Shown here: one piece after another, positions 1 through 12,926 of the stretch
How positions within the stretch are numbered: position 1 is the first letter of the stretch
Layout of the letters: every line of letters starts with the position of its first letter
Position numbers and translations under genes: made by a program
Origin: Cheiracanthium punctorium
Taxonomy: Eukaryota; Arthropoda; Arachnida; Araneae; Cheiracanthiidae
Direction of reading: 5' to 3'
DNA length: 64,000 nucleotides
NCBI GenBank assembly: GCA_038373885.1
Contig: JAWZYV010013015.1
Span: 62,001-126,000 of the forward strand
The notes under the pieces: generated by a model
What the model was told of the DNA's origin: nothing
Databases searched by the model: none
Seen by the model: only the letters and a program-made list of their open reading frames with translations

Positions 1-287
1 AGTTGCCAAACTTTTAATTAAAAAAATAAATACATTAACTAAAATTCAAGCAAACCACAAACAAAATCTTAGTGAGTAGAGGATATTTAAATTTATAAAT
101 AGCAAAAATGTTTCATTTTACATTTAGTTTTGTTTCTAAGATGGCACACTTCCATAATTTAAATACAGAAACATGATGTAAAACAAAAGGCATATACAGA
201 AAAGGAGAAAGCGCATTTTACACTATATTTAAAATGCAAGGTTAAGTATAAATCTACAGACAAAAGATTATATACAGAAAGAAATGT
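1..287 (-). other. TPD52: TPD52 3' UTR (partial)
   Basis: This is sequence downstream of the stop codon on the minus strand. It is AT-rich, and no minus-strand AATAAA was found, so the UTR or a further noncoding part very probably continues beyond the left edge. Confidence 0.6.
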
Positions 288-416
288 TCATGGCAAAGAT
301 CCTCTTTCAGGAATGATAGGAGTAGTGGCAGCAGAAGCAGTACCTCTTCTTTCAGACACATTTACAGCATCCTCAAAATTATAAAGACTTGTACTTCGAG
401 GAGTGCCCATTCTAGA
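288..416 (-). CDS. TPD52: TPD52 last coding exon
   Basis: Phase 0 entry after TTTTTCTAG, then 42 codons from SRMGTPRSTSLYNFEDAVNV to IIPERGSLP and a TGA stop at 288-290. A second AG five bases downstream would break the frame, so the first is used. The tail is Ser/Thr/Pro-rich and aligns loosely with the vertebrate C-terminus (FGEVLNSAA...EKTQESL). Confidence 0.9.
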   Translation of the reverse strand, partial: SRMGTPRSTSLYNFEDAVNVSERRGTASAATTPIIPERGSLP

Positions 417-3400
417 CTAGAAAAACATCAGATAAAAAATAAAATTTTCTTACCATAAAATACACTGAATAAATAAGAATTAACTAATTTCAAACCATTT
501 TTTTCCCTTTCAGAGAGTGGGAGATTAATATTTTCATTTAATACTCAGTACCTGAAGAAAAGTCATTTAAACAACCTTTGTTTCCTTCATGAAAATTTCA
601 ATTTTGAGAGAAATTTAGATACTATTTTTCAACACTTTCAGGAACAGTGGTTTGCTTTGAAACAACTTGATTGAACATTTTCATTGCTGATCCCAAAATA
701 CATAAGCATGAGGCAATTTTCCTAACATTGTTTTGCAAATAATACATTTGATTTTCATAAAATGGTTAGATGCAGCAAAATGACAAACAAATCTTGTAAC
801 ATTTAGAAACTTTTTAAGAAAATATATCAACTGTTCATTCAATTTATTTCAAAAACTTATTCAGCAATTAATATCATAAATTTACACAGCAGTTATTAAA
901 AACCTAGAAAATATAACAGAAATGTTTGATTTAGGAAAGAGTGTGATTTTTGTAATATGCAAAGTGTAATCATCAGAAGTTGAGTGAATTTTCCGTGCTG
1001 TCTCTACATGTGAGTTACTAAGCTTTAAATGTTCAAAGCACATTTTGTATTTAACAGATTCACATCCATTTTGTAGGACAACACAACTCACATGTTTTAC
1101 TTTCACAGTTGCATAGAAAATAGGCTTACAGAGTTAACCTGTGAAGTGTGTTACAACCACTCAAGGTCATTTACAGAAACAATCTCCTCTATAGTACTAC
1201 AACTGGTTATTGCATTAAAAAACAAGATCTGATATCCTTTGTATGTTAGAATAAATGAATTAACAACCATATCATTATGTTAACACGAGTTTAAAAACTG
1301 ATAAGTTTGAATATAGTTGTTAAATAGTAGTAAACTTTTTAGTTTTATGCTTTTCACCAAGCATATAGTAGTTATAGTAGTAAAATGGGTAGAATTAAAG
1401 ATTTCACACACAGTGTCTTTTAGTCTTAAATAAGCTTTCTAAGAGCAAAACCCTAAACTTAAATCTTTAAAGTGTTATAATTTAAATATTAAATTGCAAT
1501 CCAAAAAAATCAATAAAATGAATAATTAATATAAAATATAGCACTTAATTTATTAAATATTACATTATATCCTTATTAATACAATTTAATGAGTTATTCC
1601 CAACTAAACTGTCCCAAATAGGGAATAATATCAAAAATACCTTTTAACATTCGAACTGGGGAATCTATTGTAAAGCTATTAAAGAAAATATTGCATATGG
1701 GTATCAATGACTGCTGTCATATTTACAGCATTAATGTGATATTACTGGTTACTTGAATTGAAATGGTAGTAACTTTGGAAGGCATAATTTAAACTTTTGT
1801 AAATTACATTCATAAACAATTCTGTTTTGAGGCACAAAAGTTAATACATTACAAGATTTCATGCAAGTTTTCAAAGTTTACAAAACTAATTTAGATGTTG
1901 ATCTTTATATTCAAAATGGAAAAGTAAAAATTGTTATAACTTCTCTTAAAACTAAAGATAGTCCAATTTATACACAGCTAACTTAGAGTTAAGATATTTA
2001 TATGGATTACTGAAAACTCTTAATTAGGTTTATTCTCTTTCTGAGTACATTTACAAAAATTATATACTGCAACACATGAATATGCAATAAATACAAATGA
2101 TTCTTATTTCTAACACGCATATAAATGCATATCTCAACAATTATACAAATAGAGATTTGTTTCTTTGAAATTTTTTTTCTAATCTGCAGTTAACAGTCTG
2201 CAAATTTGAATTAACAACTTTTAACAGCAATATTCAAATCAAGTTTTTCTCTGGCCTCATTGTACCCCTAAAAATTTATCTACACTCATTTCAAAATCAT
2301 TGAAAGGCTCATTCAAAGTTAAAATTTTTCTGTTCAACCTATGTTATACAGTTGGCTTTTACATGTAGATACTTAATACATGTAGAAACGTAAAAATAAC
2401 AATGACTGCTATATGTAAAAATGATATTTAGTTGTGGCTTCTATGGCATATAAAAATTCCGATTTAAGGGTAACAATATAACTTCTACAGGGTGAGTCAG
2501 AACTCTTGGGACAAATTTTGAGGTATAATAGGATACATCTTAACATGAAATTTTCGTCATACATAGAAAAACTGTTAACACCAGGGAAGAATCGCTAGAA
2601 GTCAATCGCATTGAAAGCAATGTTGACTCATCAGAATTACTCAGGAATGTCTAATTTCTTAATATTTGCATTACAACCTGTCTTTCTATAACAATTATTT
2701 GTTCCGGTATATTCTATCACTCCATAAAGTTTGACAGACAAGCTCTGATTATCCTTCATGTTTTTTTTAATCTCATCTACATCAGGGAGACAATCTTGGA
2801 GGAAATAAGTCCAAATATTCATACACTTATAAACTTTAAATTGTATCTTAAAAGCAAGTTGCAGACATTTGATTATATCCAGGCATCAATTGCAGTATAA
2901 ATTTCAATATATAATGCTTTTAACTAAGATGATTTTTTTAAAGGGTTAACATGAAGGCAATTCTGAAAATTAACAATTTTGGAAGACACACACTTGTTGG
3001 CATCAGCGGTGACTTTACATTTTCACAAACTCTGTTTGTGAAACTTCACAAAGGTTGTCTTTACCTTTTTTATTATCCTTTAAAAGTCGTTAAATAGACA
3101 GCCAACTGTACTTATGCTTTTAAAAAGCTACTACATAGCTTAAAAACCTCAGAATAACAACAAAATTTTCTAGCAAAAATATAAAAAGTTTAGACGGAGA
3201 AGCCCAGTAGACAATGTAAATGTTGCAATATGAAGCTCATTAAGAAGAAAAGTTATTTTACTTTACACTAAAAAAAAAAGAAAATTAAATAAGCATAGAT
3301 ATCAGAAAGATAACAAAACAATAAAACTAAAAAATAAATTATTTTAATATTCAATATTCTGTGCTCTCTAAAATAAACATTTTCATTTTTATAAATAGAT

Positions 3401-3849
3401 TAATGTCTTAACTCAGTTTATTTTTATTTATGTTTTACCTTATAATAGGAATGTAATGGATATCTGGTAAGTATCCGGTATACGGCTGACTTTTCAATAT
3501 CCAAAATACCATCGGATATCAGAATCATGACTACCGGATATCCGGCAATATACCACTAAAGTTCTATCTACACTGCTTGACAATTGCTAAGGAACAGTTA
3601 CATTTTTTGGAATAATTAAGAATAGACAATTATTGAAGAAATGAAACTAAGTACATATTTAGTACGGACTGCATTTATTATAGTGCAAAATGGTACAGAT
3701 ATCACCACATCGAAGAATTAAAAACTTAAAATAAAAAAGATGCTCCTTGGATGATTTCCAAACAGCCCCAAAAAATTGATCTTCAGTTCAGAATTATGCA
3801 GACATGAGTACCTTAGTAAGATGTGTGTTGACCACCATAGCTAGATAAT

Positions 3850-4330
3850 ATAGACGCACGCGCACACGCCGTGCGCGGATACATTCGCGAAGAATTTCGA
3901 GGTCTTGCGGATAGTTTTTCCGTTTTTTTAAATAATGGAGCAACAATTACCTAGAGAAAATATTTTCTAAGCAACTTTAGCGCAAACGCGATATATGTAG
4001 GTGTGTACGTACGTATAGATATGCTCATTGCTTATACATATTTTACTGACTACATCTTCTCCGTAGAAAATCTGAGAAGCTTCGCAGATAATCGCCAGCT
4101 CTCAGTGTGCAGCATTGTGTTTCGGTCACGTGCGGTGTGCGTTCCTATTACGCATTCGACCTATTTGTGATGCAGCGCGAAGGAACACATTTCGTCCTCA
4201 CTCCGGTGCATTACGAAAAGATGCTCTCTCCAGTTGTCTCCATGGTCTGCTCGCACCGTTCCTGCGGCGCATGCGTCTTGTTTTCGAAGCTTGTCGGCAG
4301 TAACGATAAGGAATACATGTGGTGTTGAGA
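3850..4330. other. CpG-rich segment inside the Tc1-like element
   Basis: Between the left inverted end and the transposase 3' end lies sequence with many CpGs (for example GTGCGCGGATACATTCGCG and TCACGTGCGGTG), unlike the AT-rich surroundings. It is not part of a normal Tc1 element and no coding identity is recognised. Confidence 0.45.
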
Positions 4331-4589
4331 TTACAATAATACAATTCAATTCGTTTGATCTTGTTGCGACGGGCAAATTTATAGTTTACATTTACAACGA
4401 AAACTATTGCAAATTTTACCGTTTTTTAATTACGCAATTTAATTTTGCAGATACTTTGGGATTGTGTGCGCAGATACTTTTTTTTTTTTTATCTGACTAT
4501 GTTGACCACTTACACTAATGCACATTTTGCATCTGTTCTCCATGCTCTACACTAAACTATCGAGGAGTCCTTAGGGGATATTGTCCCAC

Positions 4590-5478
4590 TTCTCTCTCTT
4601 AAGGCAGTTTCGAGCTCTTCCACTGTTCGGGAAGGGGTGGTTCTTTGTGCAACACATCTGCCAAGAGCATCCCAGGCATGTTCAATAGGTCAGGAGAGTA
4701 AGTAGGCCATTGCATACACAGAATATTTTCACTTTGCAATGTGTCCGATACCTCAATGCTTCTGTGTGGTCGAGCATTATCACCCACAAACAGAAAATCT
4801 GGACCTACAGCACCCCTAAAAAGACGAACATGATCCAGAATAATCTTGCTGCAAAACCGTTGCGAAGTAAGACTTCCTCACTCAAGATGTGAAGCAGTGT
4901 TCTGCCATTGTGCATGATGCCTGCCCACACCATCAGGCCTACGCTGTACCGATCACGTTCACAAGCAAACTGTTGTACATAACATGTTCCACGTCCTCTG
5001 CACAGTAACTGGAGGCCAGAATCACTTGTCACACTGAAACGAGATTTGTCGGAGAACATTACTCTAGACCAATTTTGGTGATCCCAATCAACATGTTCCT
5101 TACATCAGCATAATCTTTCTCGATGACGGCGTGGTTGAAGTGGGATGCAACGAACAGGCTTCCGTGCATACAAACCAACTTCATTTAATCGCCATGAGAT
5201 GGTTCTTGCTAAAACATGCGTACCGGTAGCAGTTGCAAGGTCTGCAGCTATCTGGCCAGGAGTGTAATTTCTGTTCCTTTTTGTAATGAGGGCTACATAG
5301 CGATCCTTTAAAAGGTGTGCTGTTCCTACAACGGCCCCTTGGCATGCTTTTGCAAAGCATTTCCACCTTCAGCAGCCTTCTTTAATCGTGAGACGACACT
5401 CTTTGATACACCCATTGCAGCAGCTACAGTGGGGACACTTTGAACTGCTTCCAGTCGTTCACGATGTCTTGCTGGCAT
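4590..5478 (-). pseudogene. Tc1-type transposase, broken
   Basis: It starts at ATG 5478 (MPARHRERLEAVQ). An N-terminal helix-turn-helix is seen in AAMGVSKSVVSRLKKAA. Further on come FSDKSRFSV (around the first catalytic Asp), MVWAGI, and GDNARPHRS with YSPDL (second catalytic Asp region). The last acidic residue region is out of frame. The pieces fall in at least three frames, so the gene is dead. It belongs to the DD34E Tc1 family by motif pattern. Its job would have been cut-and-paste transposition of the element that surrounds it. Confidence 0.82.
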
Positions 5479-5659
5479 TTTTCTCTTAATTATTGCAAGA
5501 ATCAAGCAGAATTTCAGAGAAAAAACTTTTATAACATCCAGCATTATTTTTGTCAAACATCAAATGGCATGAATTTTCGTATGAATCAGGAGCTTGTATG
5601 CACTATCTTTTGTACAGATAATGAGTCCTGGTCTACCACACCATTTGAACTTGAGTTTT

Positions 5660-5877
5660 AAGGCAAACCTGCACGTGGGGTATCTGCCAAGGGCGGGTGC
5701 CTTGGTAGGAGGACTTTCTAAGGGGTTCTAACGCATATTCACGTTACATCTGGAGAAAACCTACCAAAACTCCAGACCATTAGATCGACAGCCGCGCGAT
5801 GGGACCCGAACCCGGGACCTTCACACCTCGGCCGTCTACCATTTTCAGTGGCATAACCACTGTGCCATGGTGAGGCC
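5660..5877 (-). mobile_element. tRNA-derived SINE, subfamily A, copy 1
   Basis: On the minus strand it begins GGCCTCACCATGGCACAGTG (A-box-like) and carries GGTTCGGGTCCC (B box), then a unique body ending AGGTTTGCCTTAA. TTGAACTT repeats flank it at 5645-5652 and 5878-5885, extending imperfectly to about 15 bp. The polymerase III promoter boxes in a tRNA-like head are what define it as a SINE. Confidence 0.85.
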
Positions 5878-6879
5878 TTGAACTTTAATTTAGTGTTATT
5901 GGTCAGCTGTCTGAGACGCAGTTTTGCATAAATCACTTGTTCCTTAGCAATTGTCAACCAGTGTATAATATGCATGGGACAGGATGGAAAATTATAATTG
6001 AACATTCTTGATAAAGTGATGCATAAAACAGAGGGATATATTTTTTAACTGAAAAATTAGCAAATTTAACACTGGAAATGGATCATTCAGAATAAACACA
6101 CAATTTTCACATACATTCAGTAGTTTTTCAGTATATTTATAACTAGTTAAGCTAATAGTTAAAGTTGATTTTATGCTGCAAAGTGCAGCTTAGCGGACAT
6201 TTTCTGAACTAAAAAAAAAAAAAACTTAAGCACATTTAATGTAGTATCCATGTGCAAATTTGGAGGGGATCTCTCATTCTTTTCAGCTGTAGACTGCTGT
6301 TTACGGGGGGAGTTTAATTATAAGCACTGTGCAGACTATCATTTGAAAAATATGTGATTTCTCTCATGGTAATCCCAGAAATAATGTAATTTTACTCTCT
6401 CTCTCTCCATCGAGTTTCTCTGATATTTTTAATTTGCTCCGGAAATCCGATAATTAACAAAAAAACTCTGATTATTCTGTCTTCAAAATTTATTTCGAGA
6501 GGCAGGGAGAAATTTTCAATCTTCACCCTTTTTCTAAATGACAATCTTTTACTGAGCATTCCTTTATTGAAGTCTCCAATACCTAATGATTAAAAATTAA
6601 CCCTTATTTTGCATATTTTTTAACTTAATTTAGTTATTTAAATTCATTTATGATTTCCAGAAAGTTTCAACCAATTTTTTAAGTCCACTTAAAATATGTA
6701 CATTTAAAATGTGTTTGTGAAATATTTATTAATGAAAATTATAACGTGGCTGCTTGTGCAGACAGCCATGTTGTAACACTGTATTTTACTAGTTTAAAAT
6801 AGTTGTTTTAGTAACTACTACAGTATTGTGTATGATTATCACTCCATACATAAAATACTTTGACTAATCTTTTTTTTTT

Positions 6880-6882
<3 letters not shown>

Positions 6883-6912
<30 letters not shown>

Positions 6913-6913
6913 C
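6883..6913. repeat. (TG)n microsatellite
   Basis: About 15 TG units follow a T run; a poly-C run follows near 6991. Confidence 0.95.
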
Positions 6914-7071
6914 AGAAAGTCAAAATCAAGGGTAAAAAAGGGTAATTTTCCTAAAATTTGGAAACTAACATTTCAATGCCTTTTTTTTTGCCCCCCCCCC
7001 CCTTATAGTGTCATAAATTTTTGTACTGTGAAAAAATGCTGATGTATTTCAGAAGCTAAACAATTAAACAG

Positions 7072-7308
7072 TTCTGTTGTGGGATTAAGGCCAATTATCT
7101 GCACGAGGGATCTAGGCCTATGGGTGGGGTGCCCTCCATGGGGGTCTTTCTAACGGATCCTAACCTGCATTTACACTAAGTATCGGAGAAAACCATGGAA
7201 AACTCTGAACGGTTAGGTCGACAGACGCATGATGGGACCCCGAACCCGGGACCTTCACACTTTGCCCGTCTACCATTGCCAGTGACAAAACCACTGTGCC
7301 ATGGTGAG
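7072..7308 (-). mobile_element. tRNA-derived SINE, subfamily B, copy 1
   Basis: It has the same tRNA-like head as subfamily A (GCCTCACCATGGCACAGTGG on the minus strand) but a different tail (CACCCCACCCATAGGCCTA ... TTAATCCCACAAC). A perfect 17-bp target duplication, GCTAAACAATTAAACAG, lies at 7055-7071 and 7309-7325. Confidence 0.9.
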
Positions 7309-8151
7309 GCTAAACAATTAAACAGATCTATTTTTGTTTTTTAACAGATAGTTAAAAAAATATTTTCAATTAAAGAAATTTAATGCATAACCTGAAAAAT
7401 TCTGTTTCGTACCTGTATAAAAATACAAAAGAAAGCATAATTTCATTATGATATTTAAAAGAGATTTACCTTTTATTTAGTAATCTTTAAAAGTAATTAA
7501 ACTTAAAATAAAACTAAAAATGACTATGTAAATTAACATTACATTATTAAAACAGAAAAAGGCTTTAAACCTATGTTTGGAAAAAATTGACTCATCTATC
7601 ATACATATCTTTTCAAAATAGATATCTTATTCTTAAATAAATAAAAAAAGTATGCATTTCTTTGGGAAAATAATCTGTAATTATAGATACATTAATAAAT
7701 GTGTCATGGTTAAAATTTATTCGCTTCTGCCAGTAGTGCACGCATAAAAAGAATATTTTAACATTTTACATTTTAAGTAACATTTTTTATGTACATATAT
7801 GTAAAGATATTTAGTTTTTGTAAATTGTAAGTTAATTATTAAAAAATACTTTAATGATGTGTCAAACATGCTTGCAATTTATTGTTCTGATGTCATATTT
7901 AAAAAAAAAAAAAAACTTGATAACTAAATAATGTTCAGTTTCGGATATCCGATATCCAGCAAAATCACTATCCTTTGCATCCCTACCTTATAACATATAA
8001 CTTAACTGCCTCGAATTGGTTAAACCCAATTTTCTGGTTAAACATAGAAGTGTTCAGAACTCTTTGGCTTTAGTCTCAAAGCCTTGACAATCCCCATTTC
8101 ATCAGTTAAACCTAGGTTTACCTTTCATTCTTGCTTTAGTCGTAATACATA

Positions 8152-9674
8152 CAGTGGTGGAAATTGGTTTATGAAATAATAGTTTTTTAAAAATAACTTT
8201 ATTCAAAGCATTTCATACTTCATATACTAAGCATGGTATACATAACCAATAATTTAAACAAGAGGTCATTCACATTAATAAATAAAAACAAATGTTCAAC
8301 ATTTTGTATTTCATATACGGAAATTGATTTATGAAATTATAAATAAAATGTAACTAATATTTTTGTAAAGGCACCTTTCTTCAGCAGATTTTCTTTAATT
8401 CTATCCTTCATGGATAAAATAAGATTTTGAATAATACTTCTGACAATTAATGTAACTTCTACTTTATTGAAATTGTCAGATTTATAATTGATGTATATTT
8501 TTGTCCATTTCCATAAACTATTCGAACAAGCTCTGCTCAAGCATTTTACATGGGGTTAAGATATAGACTAATAGGAGGATGATCTAATAGAGCAATATTT
8601 TGTTCTTCAAACCAGTTTTTCATATTATTTGAAGCATGAATACATGCATTATCCTGCATAAAGATGAAACTGAAGCCATCATTTTGCCATACAAATGGTA
8701 AAAGGTAATTTTCTAAGGTTAAGCTGTACTTGAATGAGTTCTGGCGATCTCCTAAAACAGTTCTACTTCTTCAATCAAACGTAATTGCTGCCCAAACCAT
8801 CAAACCTCCTATAACAAAATTTCTATTGAATATTGATTATGGTTCTTTTCTGAGATCCTTTTAATAGTAATTTAAATCATTGGGACTATCTAAATTAAAT
8901 ATTTCGTCATCAGAAAATATTATGTTCTTTCATTTAGACTCATTTTCATATATTTACCACAGTATTGCAAATGCAGTTGGTTGTGAAGATATGTCATCTT
9001 TGACTATCTCAAAAGCTGTGGAGAGCTTAAAATTTATATATCTCTTCTAGAAATGATGGGAAAGCATAAATCAGTACAAATCTGCTTTGAACTGCAGCCA
9101 TTTGGCGATGCACTTTGAAGAATCCTTCTTCTATCCCTTTCAGTCAAGAATAGATTGCCCTTTTTATTAAAGTTTTTTTTATGTAATTCACAGCGACTCT
9201 TTTATAGATACATATTACATCAACTGATATTTAAGTAATTTACTAATTTCAGGAACAGATTGAGCACATTTTAAACATCGACTTTGCCTCTTTCAGTCTC
9301 AGACAAAACTAGTCTTTCGACCATCGGGACAAATGGGACTTAAACTGTTTTCTTTAGACTGAATAGCATTTTGTAGAACTTCTGTGTATTGTACACAGGC
9401 TTCATCTTTTGGTCAAACGCATCATTAATAACTAATGAGCAAGAACAGCTACATTTTCATACATAAATTTCTATGTTATTCAGATTAAAAAAAAAAACTT
9501 ATCTTGTTTATGAATGCATGAGAAAATTCCTTTGCAGAAATGTTTTGTGAATAAGAAAATATGTACTATATGAAATTTTAAGCAATTTGAATGCACAATT
9601 CAATATTCTTCTATTTTACATACTCTCATCTATTTTCTAAATACTCTCATTTCATAAATAAATTTCCACCACTG
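8152..9674 (-). mobile_element. Second Tc1-like element, fossil
   Basis: The ends CAGTGGTGGAAATTGGTTTA and its near-complement at 9674 are inverted over about 28 bases, flanked by TA at 8150-8151 and 9675-9676. It carries a decayed minus-strand transposase. The end sequence differs from the 3571-5963 element, so this is another family. Confidence 0.88.
8560..9330 (-). pseudogene. Tc1-type transposase remnant
   Basis: Reading the minus strand, MQDNACIHASNNMKNWF and HPPISLYLNPM followed by a stop and AELVRIVYGNG represent the second Asp and the final Glu region (normally LNPIENAW). Upstream pieces resemble an ERDRRRIL-type helix-turn-helix start. Several stops and frameshifts make it nonfunctional. 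Confidence 0.75.
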
Positions 9675-10169
9675 TATGTACAATAGGATCTAAAGAAACT
9701 TATAGCATTACAAATGTAGTGATCTTTAAGTCTTCAAAGATTGGCAAATTAAACATATATGGATACGAGTAATGGTAAAATACTTTCAGTTCAAAAAAAA
9801 AAAAAAAAAAAGAAAAACTTCTGTATAGCTCCTTTCTGATCTCATTTTTTCACTACATTCAAGAACTTTCTGTTTGTTTTAAATGCTGTTTATTATTATT
9901 ATTTGCACTGCTTTTATTGGCATTTATGTCACTTTAGAATAAAAATGACTTTTTAAAAGAAGCTTATAAAATTTAAAAATATTTTTATTGAGAAAAATGA
10001 GTCATAATAATAGATGTTTAGATGCAAATACATCCTTCTAATAAGACCCGATATGAAAGACAAATTAACTATAAACATAAAACTTCATTTTCCTATTTAT
10101 TTTTTATTTATAAAGGAATATTTTTAAAAACCAGTCATCTTAACCAGTAGATGAAAAGTATAAAATCTT

Positions 10170-10704
10170 CAGACCTGCCAACAATGAGCGATAGGAAAAA
10201 AAAAAAAAAAAAAAGTAAACGTTACTTCTAAAATGTTTTACAGTAACTAAAATAAACAAATTAATAATTTATTACAATTAACGTATAATTAAAGCTTAGT
10301 TATTTAACAAAAATAATATAACAAAAATGCATACCTTTTTATGTTGAACAAATCAGCCTCAAGAAAAAAAGATAATGTTAAGGTTATTCTTTCTAAAAAG
10401 AAAAAATTTTAGATATTTATTTTAAAGAAATATTTTCCCATTACATTATATAGCTTTTGCAGACTATTTCATTTATGTATTTATTATTAAATTTCTTTCA
10501 TCATTTAAAAGAAGTAATATTTTGCTTTTCTTATATATGTTAAATATTTATCCTAGGTAATGCACTATTAGTGCTATCAAATGAGCATACAAAAGTTTAA
10601 TAGAAAACAAACATTTTAAGCGAAAAAGAAAGAAGAAAGACCTACACCCATCCATGAGAAAAAGTTCCATAAAAAGAAAAGAAAAATAAGAGTTGGCAGC
10701 CCTG
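10170..10704. mobile_element. TGCCAAC-ended MITE, copy 1
   Basis: It begins CAGACCTGCCAAC and ends GTTGGCAGCCCTG, an inverted pair of 13 bases with two or three mismatches. No clear target duplication is visible, so the outer limits are less secure than for its relatives. Confidence 0.6.
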
Positions 10705-10754
10705 TTTAGAACAAATATTACAGTACCTTAGAAATGAAAATATTTAAAACTTAC

Positions 10755-10815
10755 ACGAACATTTGTGTATGCAGATCCCATTTTCTCTTCAAATGATCGA
10801 AATGTAGAGGAGTTT
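10755..10815 (-). CDS. TPD52: TPD52 exon 6
   Basis: 61 bases, phase 2 in and phase 0 out. The acceptor is TTATTATAG and the donor GTAAGT. It encodes K-NSSTFRSFEEKMGSAYTNVR, the counterpart of the NSPTFKSFEEKVG block that is diagnostic of the family. Confidence 0.95.
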
Positions 10816-12258
10816 CTATAATAATAAAAACATTTAAAAACTAATTAAAAAAGCCAGAGTTGCAATACAAAAGTCTATATTTACTTCTTTTAATGTAATT
10901 AAGAACTTTTCAATCAAGCATTAGTTTCAAACTAAAAAAATTTTTGTACAAAGATACACACATTAGGGCTGGCATACTGATACATCAAAAAACATCAATA
11001 TAAATCAAGTATCATAAAACCAATGTCACATTTTCAAAATAATCGATTCATTAAAAAGAACACTGTAAGAAAGAGATATCGATGTTAGCAGTGTAAGAGA
11101 ATCAGATATCAATTTCATTATCATTCACTCATTATTAATGAATGAATTTAATCAGGAAAACAACTAACGGGGTTTCAGTTTTAGATTGAACTAGTTAGCC
11201 AATTTCATAAAATTCAATTAGGGACTATCCATAAAATGATGTTTCCTTTCTTTTTTAAAATATTTCTGACCCCATTCCCTGTTTGGCAAGTGTCACACTT
11301 CACTATACCCTCTCCCTTCCCCTTTGTCATGTCCTTCTATATTCGCATATTTGCAGTTCAGAAACAAAGTACAACGTTATAGATCATTTCAAATTTTATT
11401 TCTAAGCTTTCATTGTGTGTTTCAATGACATTTGAGAGAATGACAATAATAACGATTAGTATACTTATTTGTATAAAATAAGATTATGCTCTACAATAAA
11501 TGTAATGCTCTCAATAAACGTAATTATATACAGTAGAAGGAGGTTTTATTTTAAGTTACAAATTTTACTGCTATCCTATTCTCAGAACCTAACTTGAATG
11601 CTCTTTTAGAAAAGAAAGGAATATGAGCAAAAAAAGAAACACATTTAAAAGTTGCTTTAGCGCAGGATTAAACAAATATCCTCAAATTCTGGTAATTTCA
11701 AAATAACTTACCAAAAAATTATTTGGCTAATTTTAGATATTTTTAACTTAGCCAAAATGTATGATGTCACGTTTCTTGAGCTACCCTCTTTCCCAGCCTT
11801 GTCACAAATGAATTTGTGATGGACCCTTTTATTTGTTGAGGGTTTTAATCAATTTATGGGAATGAGTGAGTTGACATTTTGGCCAAGAATGAATCCCAAA
11901 TGAAGCAACCTGATCCTCCTTTACCTTAAGCACATATAAAGCAATATATTATCTGCTGTATTAAATTTAACCATTCCAGCCTGTATAATGAGAAAGCTTC
12001 TGAAAAAAAAAGGGGGAACTCACTATTGAACAATCAACTAGAATTTCCAGCTCTCTCCCTAGAGCAGTTGGTGTGGCCTGATTTAGACTTGCTATGGGAT
12101 ATGACTATTTACAGAGTCACCTGCATAGGCTGGGGCTGACAGATACAGATAATTGCCCCCTTTGCAAATCATGACATGCCTACGACTGGAGAGCACCTCA
12201 ACAATTGTCCTGCTGCATTTAATTCTTTACATTTTTATGTTATTGACAAAACCTCTGG

Positions 12259-12926
12259 CATACCTGCCAACCTGGGAAAATTAACATCAGTAAAATCTTG
12301 TGCTCATTTCAGTAAATTTCCACCTCACATCAGTAAAACTAAGTTCATTTTTTGTTAATAACTAGTGCTCTTGTTACTACTTGTTAAACTAAGTTTATTT
12401 ATTGTCAAAATGCTCTTTAATTTTTAATATCATTTTCATTCACAACTGAACTTGCTCTACTTAAGTTTTTTTCCCCCTTCCTGTCTGATTTCGAGGGGGG
12501 GGGGGGGTAAAAATTTAAATTTAAAATAGGAATAACTTTTTATTCTTACAGAAATGGAGCTTTAAATGAAAGAGTACTAAAAGAAAAATATTTACTCTCA
12601 AGAGGGATGGAAAAGGATTGAACTGAAAATCTGAACCTGCCCCATTTAATGCTGCTTTTTTTTTTTTTTTCTTTATTGGTTTCTTCGAGAGAGGAGGGGG
12701 AGGGGAGGTAAAAAATTACATTTAAAATCAAAATAGGAATCAATTTTTATTCTTACGGCATTGGACATTTAAATAAAAGAGTGTAGAAGGTAAAGTATAT
12801 ATTCTTTACCTTCTTTACGGAAAATCGCCAAACAATCCGTAAAATGACTCGTCATATCCGTACATCAGTAAATTAGCACTAAAATTCGTATATTTTACGG
12901 ATAATCCGTGAAAGTTGGCAGGTATG
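12259..12926. mobile_element. TGCCAAC-ended MITE, copy 2, 6-bp TSD
   Basis: It begins CATACCTGCCAAC and ends with the exact complement GTTGGCAGGTATG. CTCTGG flanks both sides (12253-12258 and 12927-12932). The interior has an internal duplication of about 230 bp, each copy with a G-rich run followed by a TTTTTATTCTTACRG motif. Related interiors occur at 22110-22663 and about 27163-27800. Confidence 0.82.

Larger units (their letters stand above)
3571..5963 (-). mobile_element. Tc1-like element nested in the hAT element
   Basis: Inverted ends CACTGCTTGACAATTGCTAA (left) and its near-complement at 5963 (CACTGGTTGACAATTGC on the minus strand) match over about 26 bases. TA lies on both sides (3569-3570 and 5964-5965), as for Tc1/mariner insertions. 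It contains a broken transposase on the minus strand and a SINE at 5660-5877. At 2.4 kb it is longer than usual because of the SINE and a CpG-rich segment at about 3850-4330. Confidence 0.85.
3446..7985. mobile_element. hAT-like composite element with 8-bp TSD
   Basis: The ends read TAGGAATG at 3446 and CATCCCTA at 7985 (inverted TAGGGATG). Inside both ends lie related GGATATC and CCGGATATCC motifs. Identical 8-bp duplications CCTTATAA flank it at 3438-3445 and 7986-7993. The 8-bp TSD and the TAGGRATG end suggest hAT. No hAT transposase is visible, so it is nonautonomous or decayed. It has been enlarged by a Tc1-like element (3571-5963) and a SINE (7072-7308), and also holds a (TG)n run near 6883-6913. 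Confidence 0.78.
417..10754 (-). other. TPD52 intron between exons 6 and 7
   Basis: A 10.3-kb intron. 417-3445 is AT-rich with no recognisable element or convincing reading frame, except a single-ended repeat-like motif near 2490 (CAGGGTGAGTCAGAACTC). The hAT-like composite at 3446-7985, the Tc1-like fossil at 8152-9674 and the MITE at 10170-10704 occupy most of the rest. Confidence 0.85.

Noticed and set aside
2484..2660. A MITE suggested by CAGGGTGAGTCAGAACTC
   Set aside because: No matching right end or target duplication could be found.
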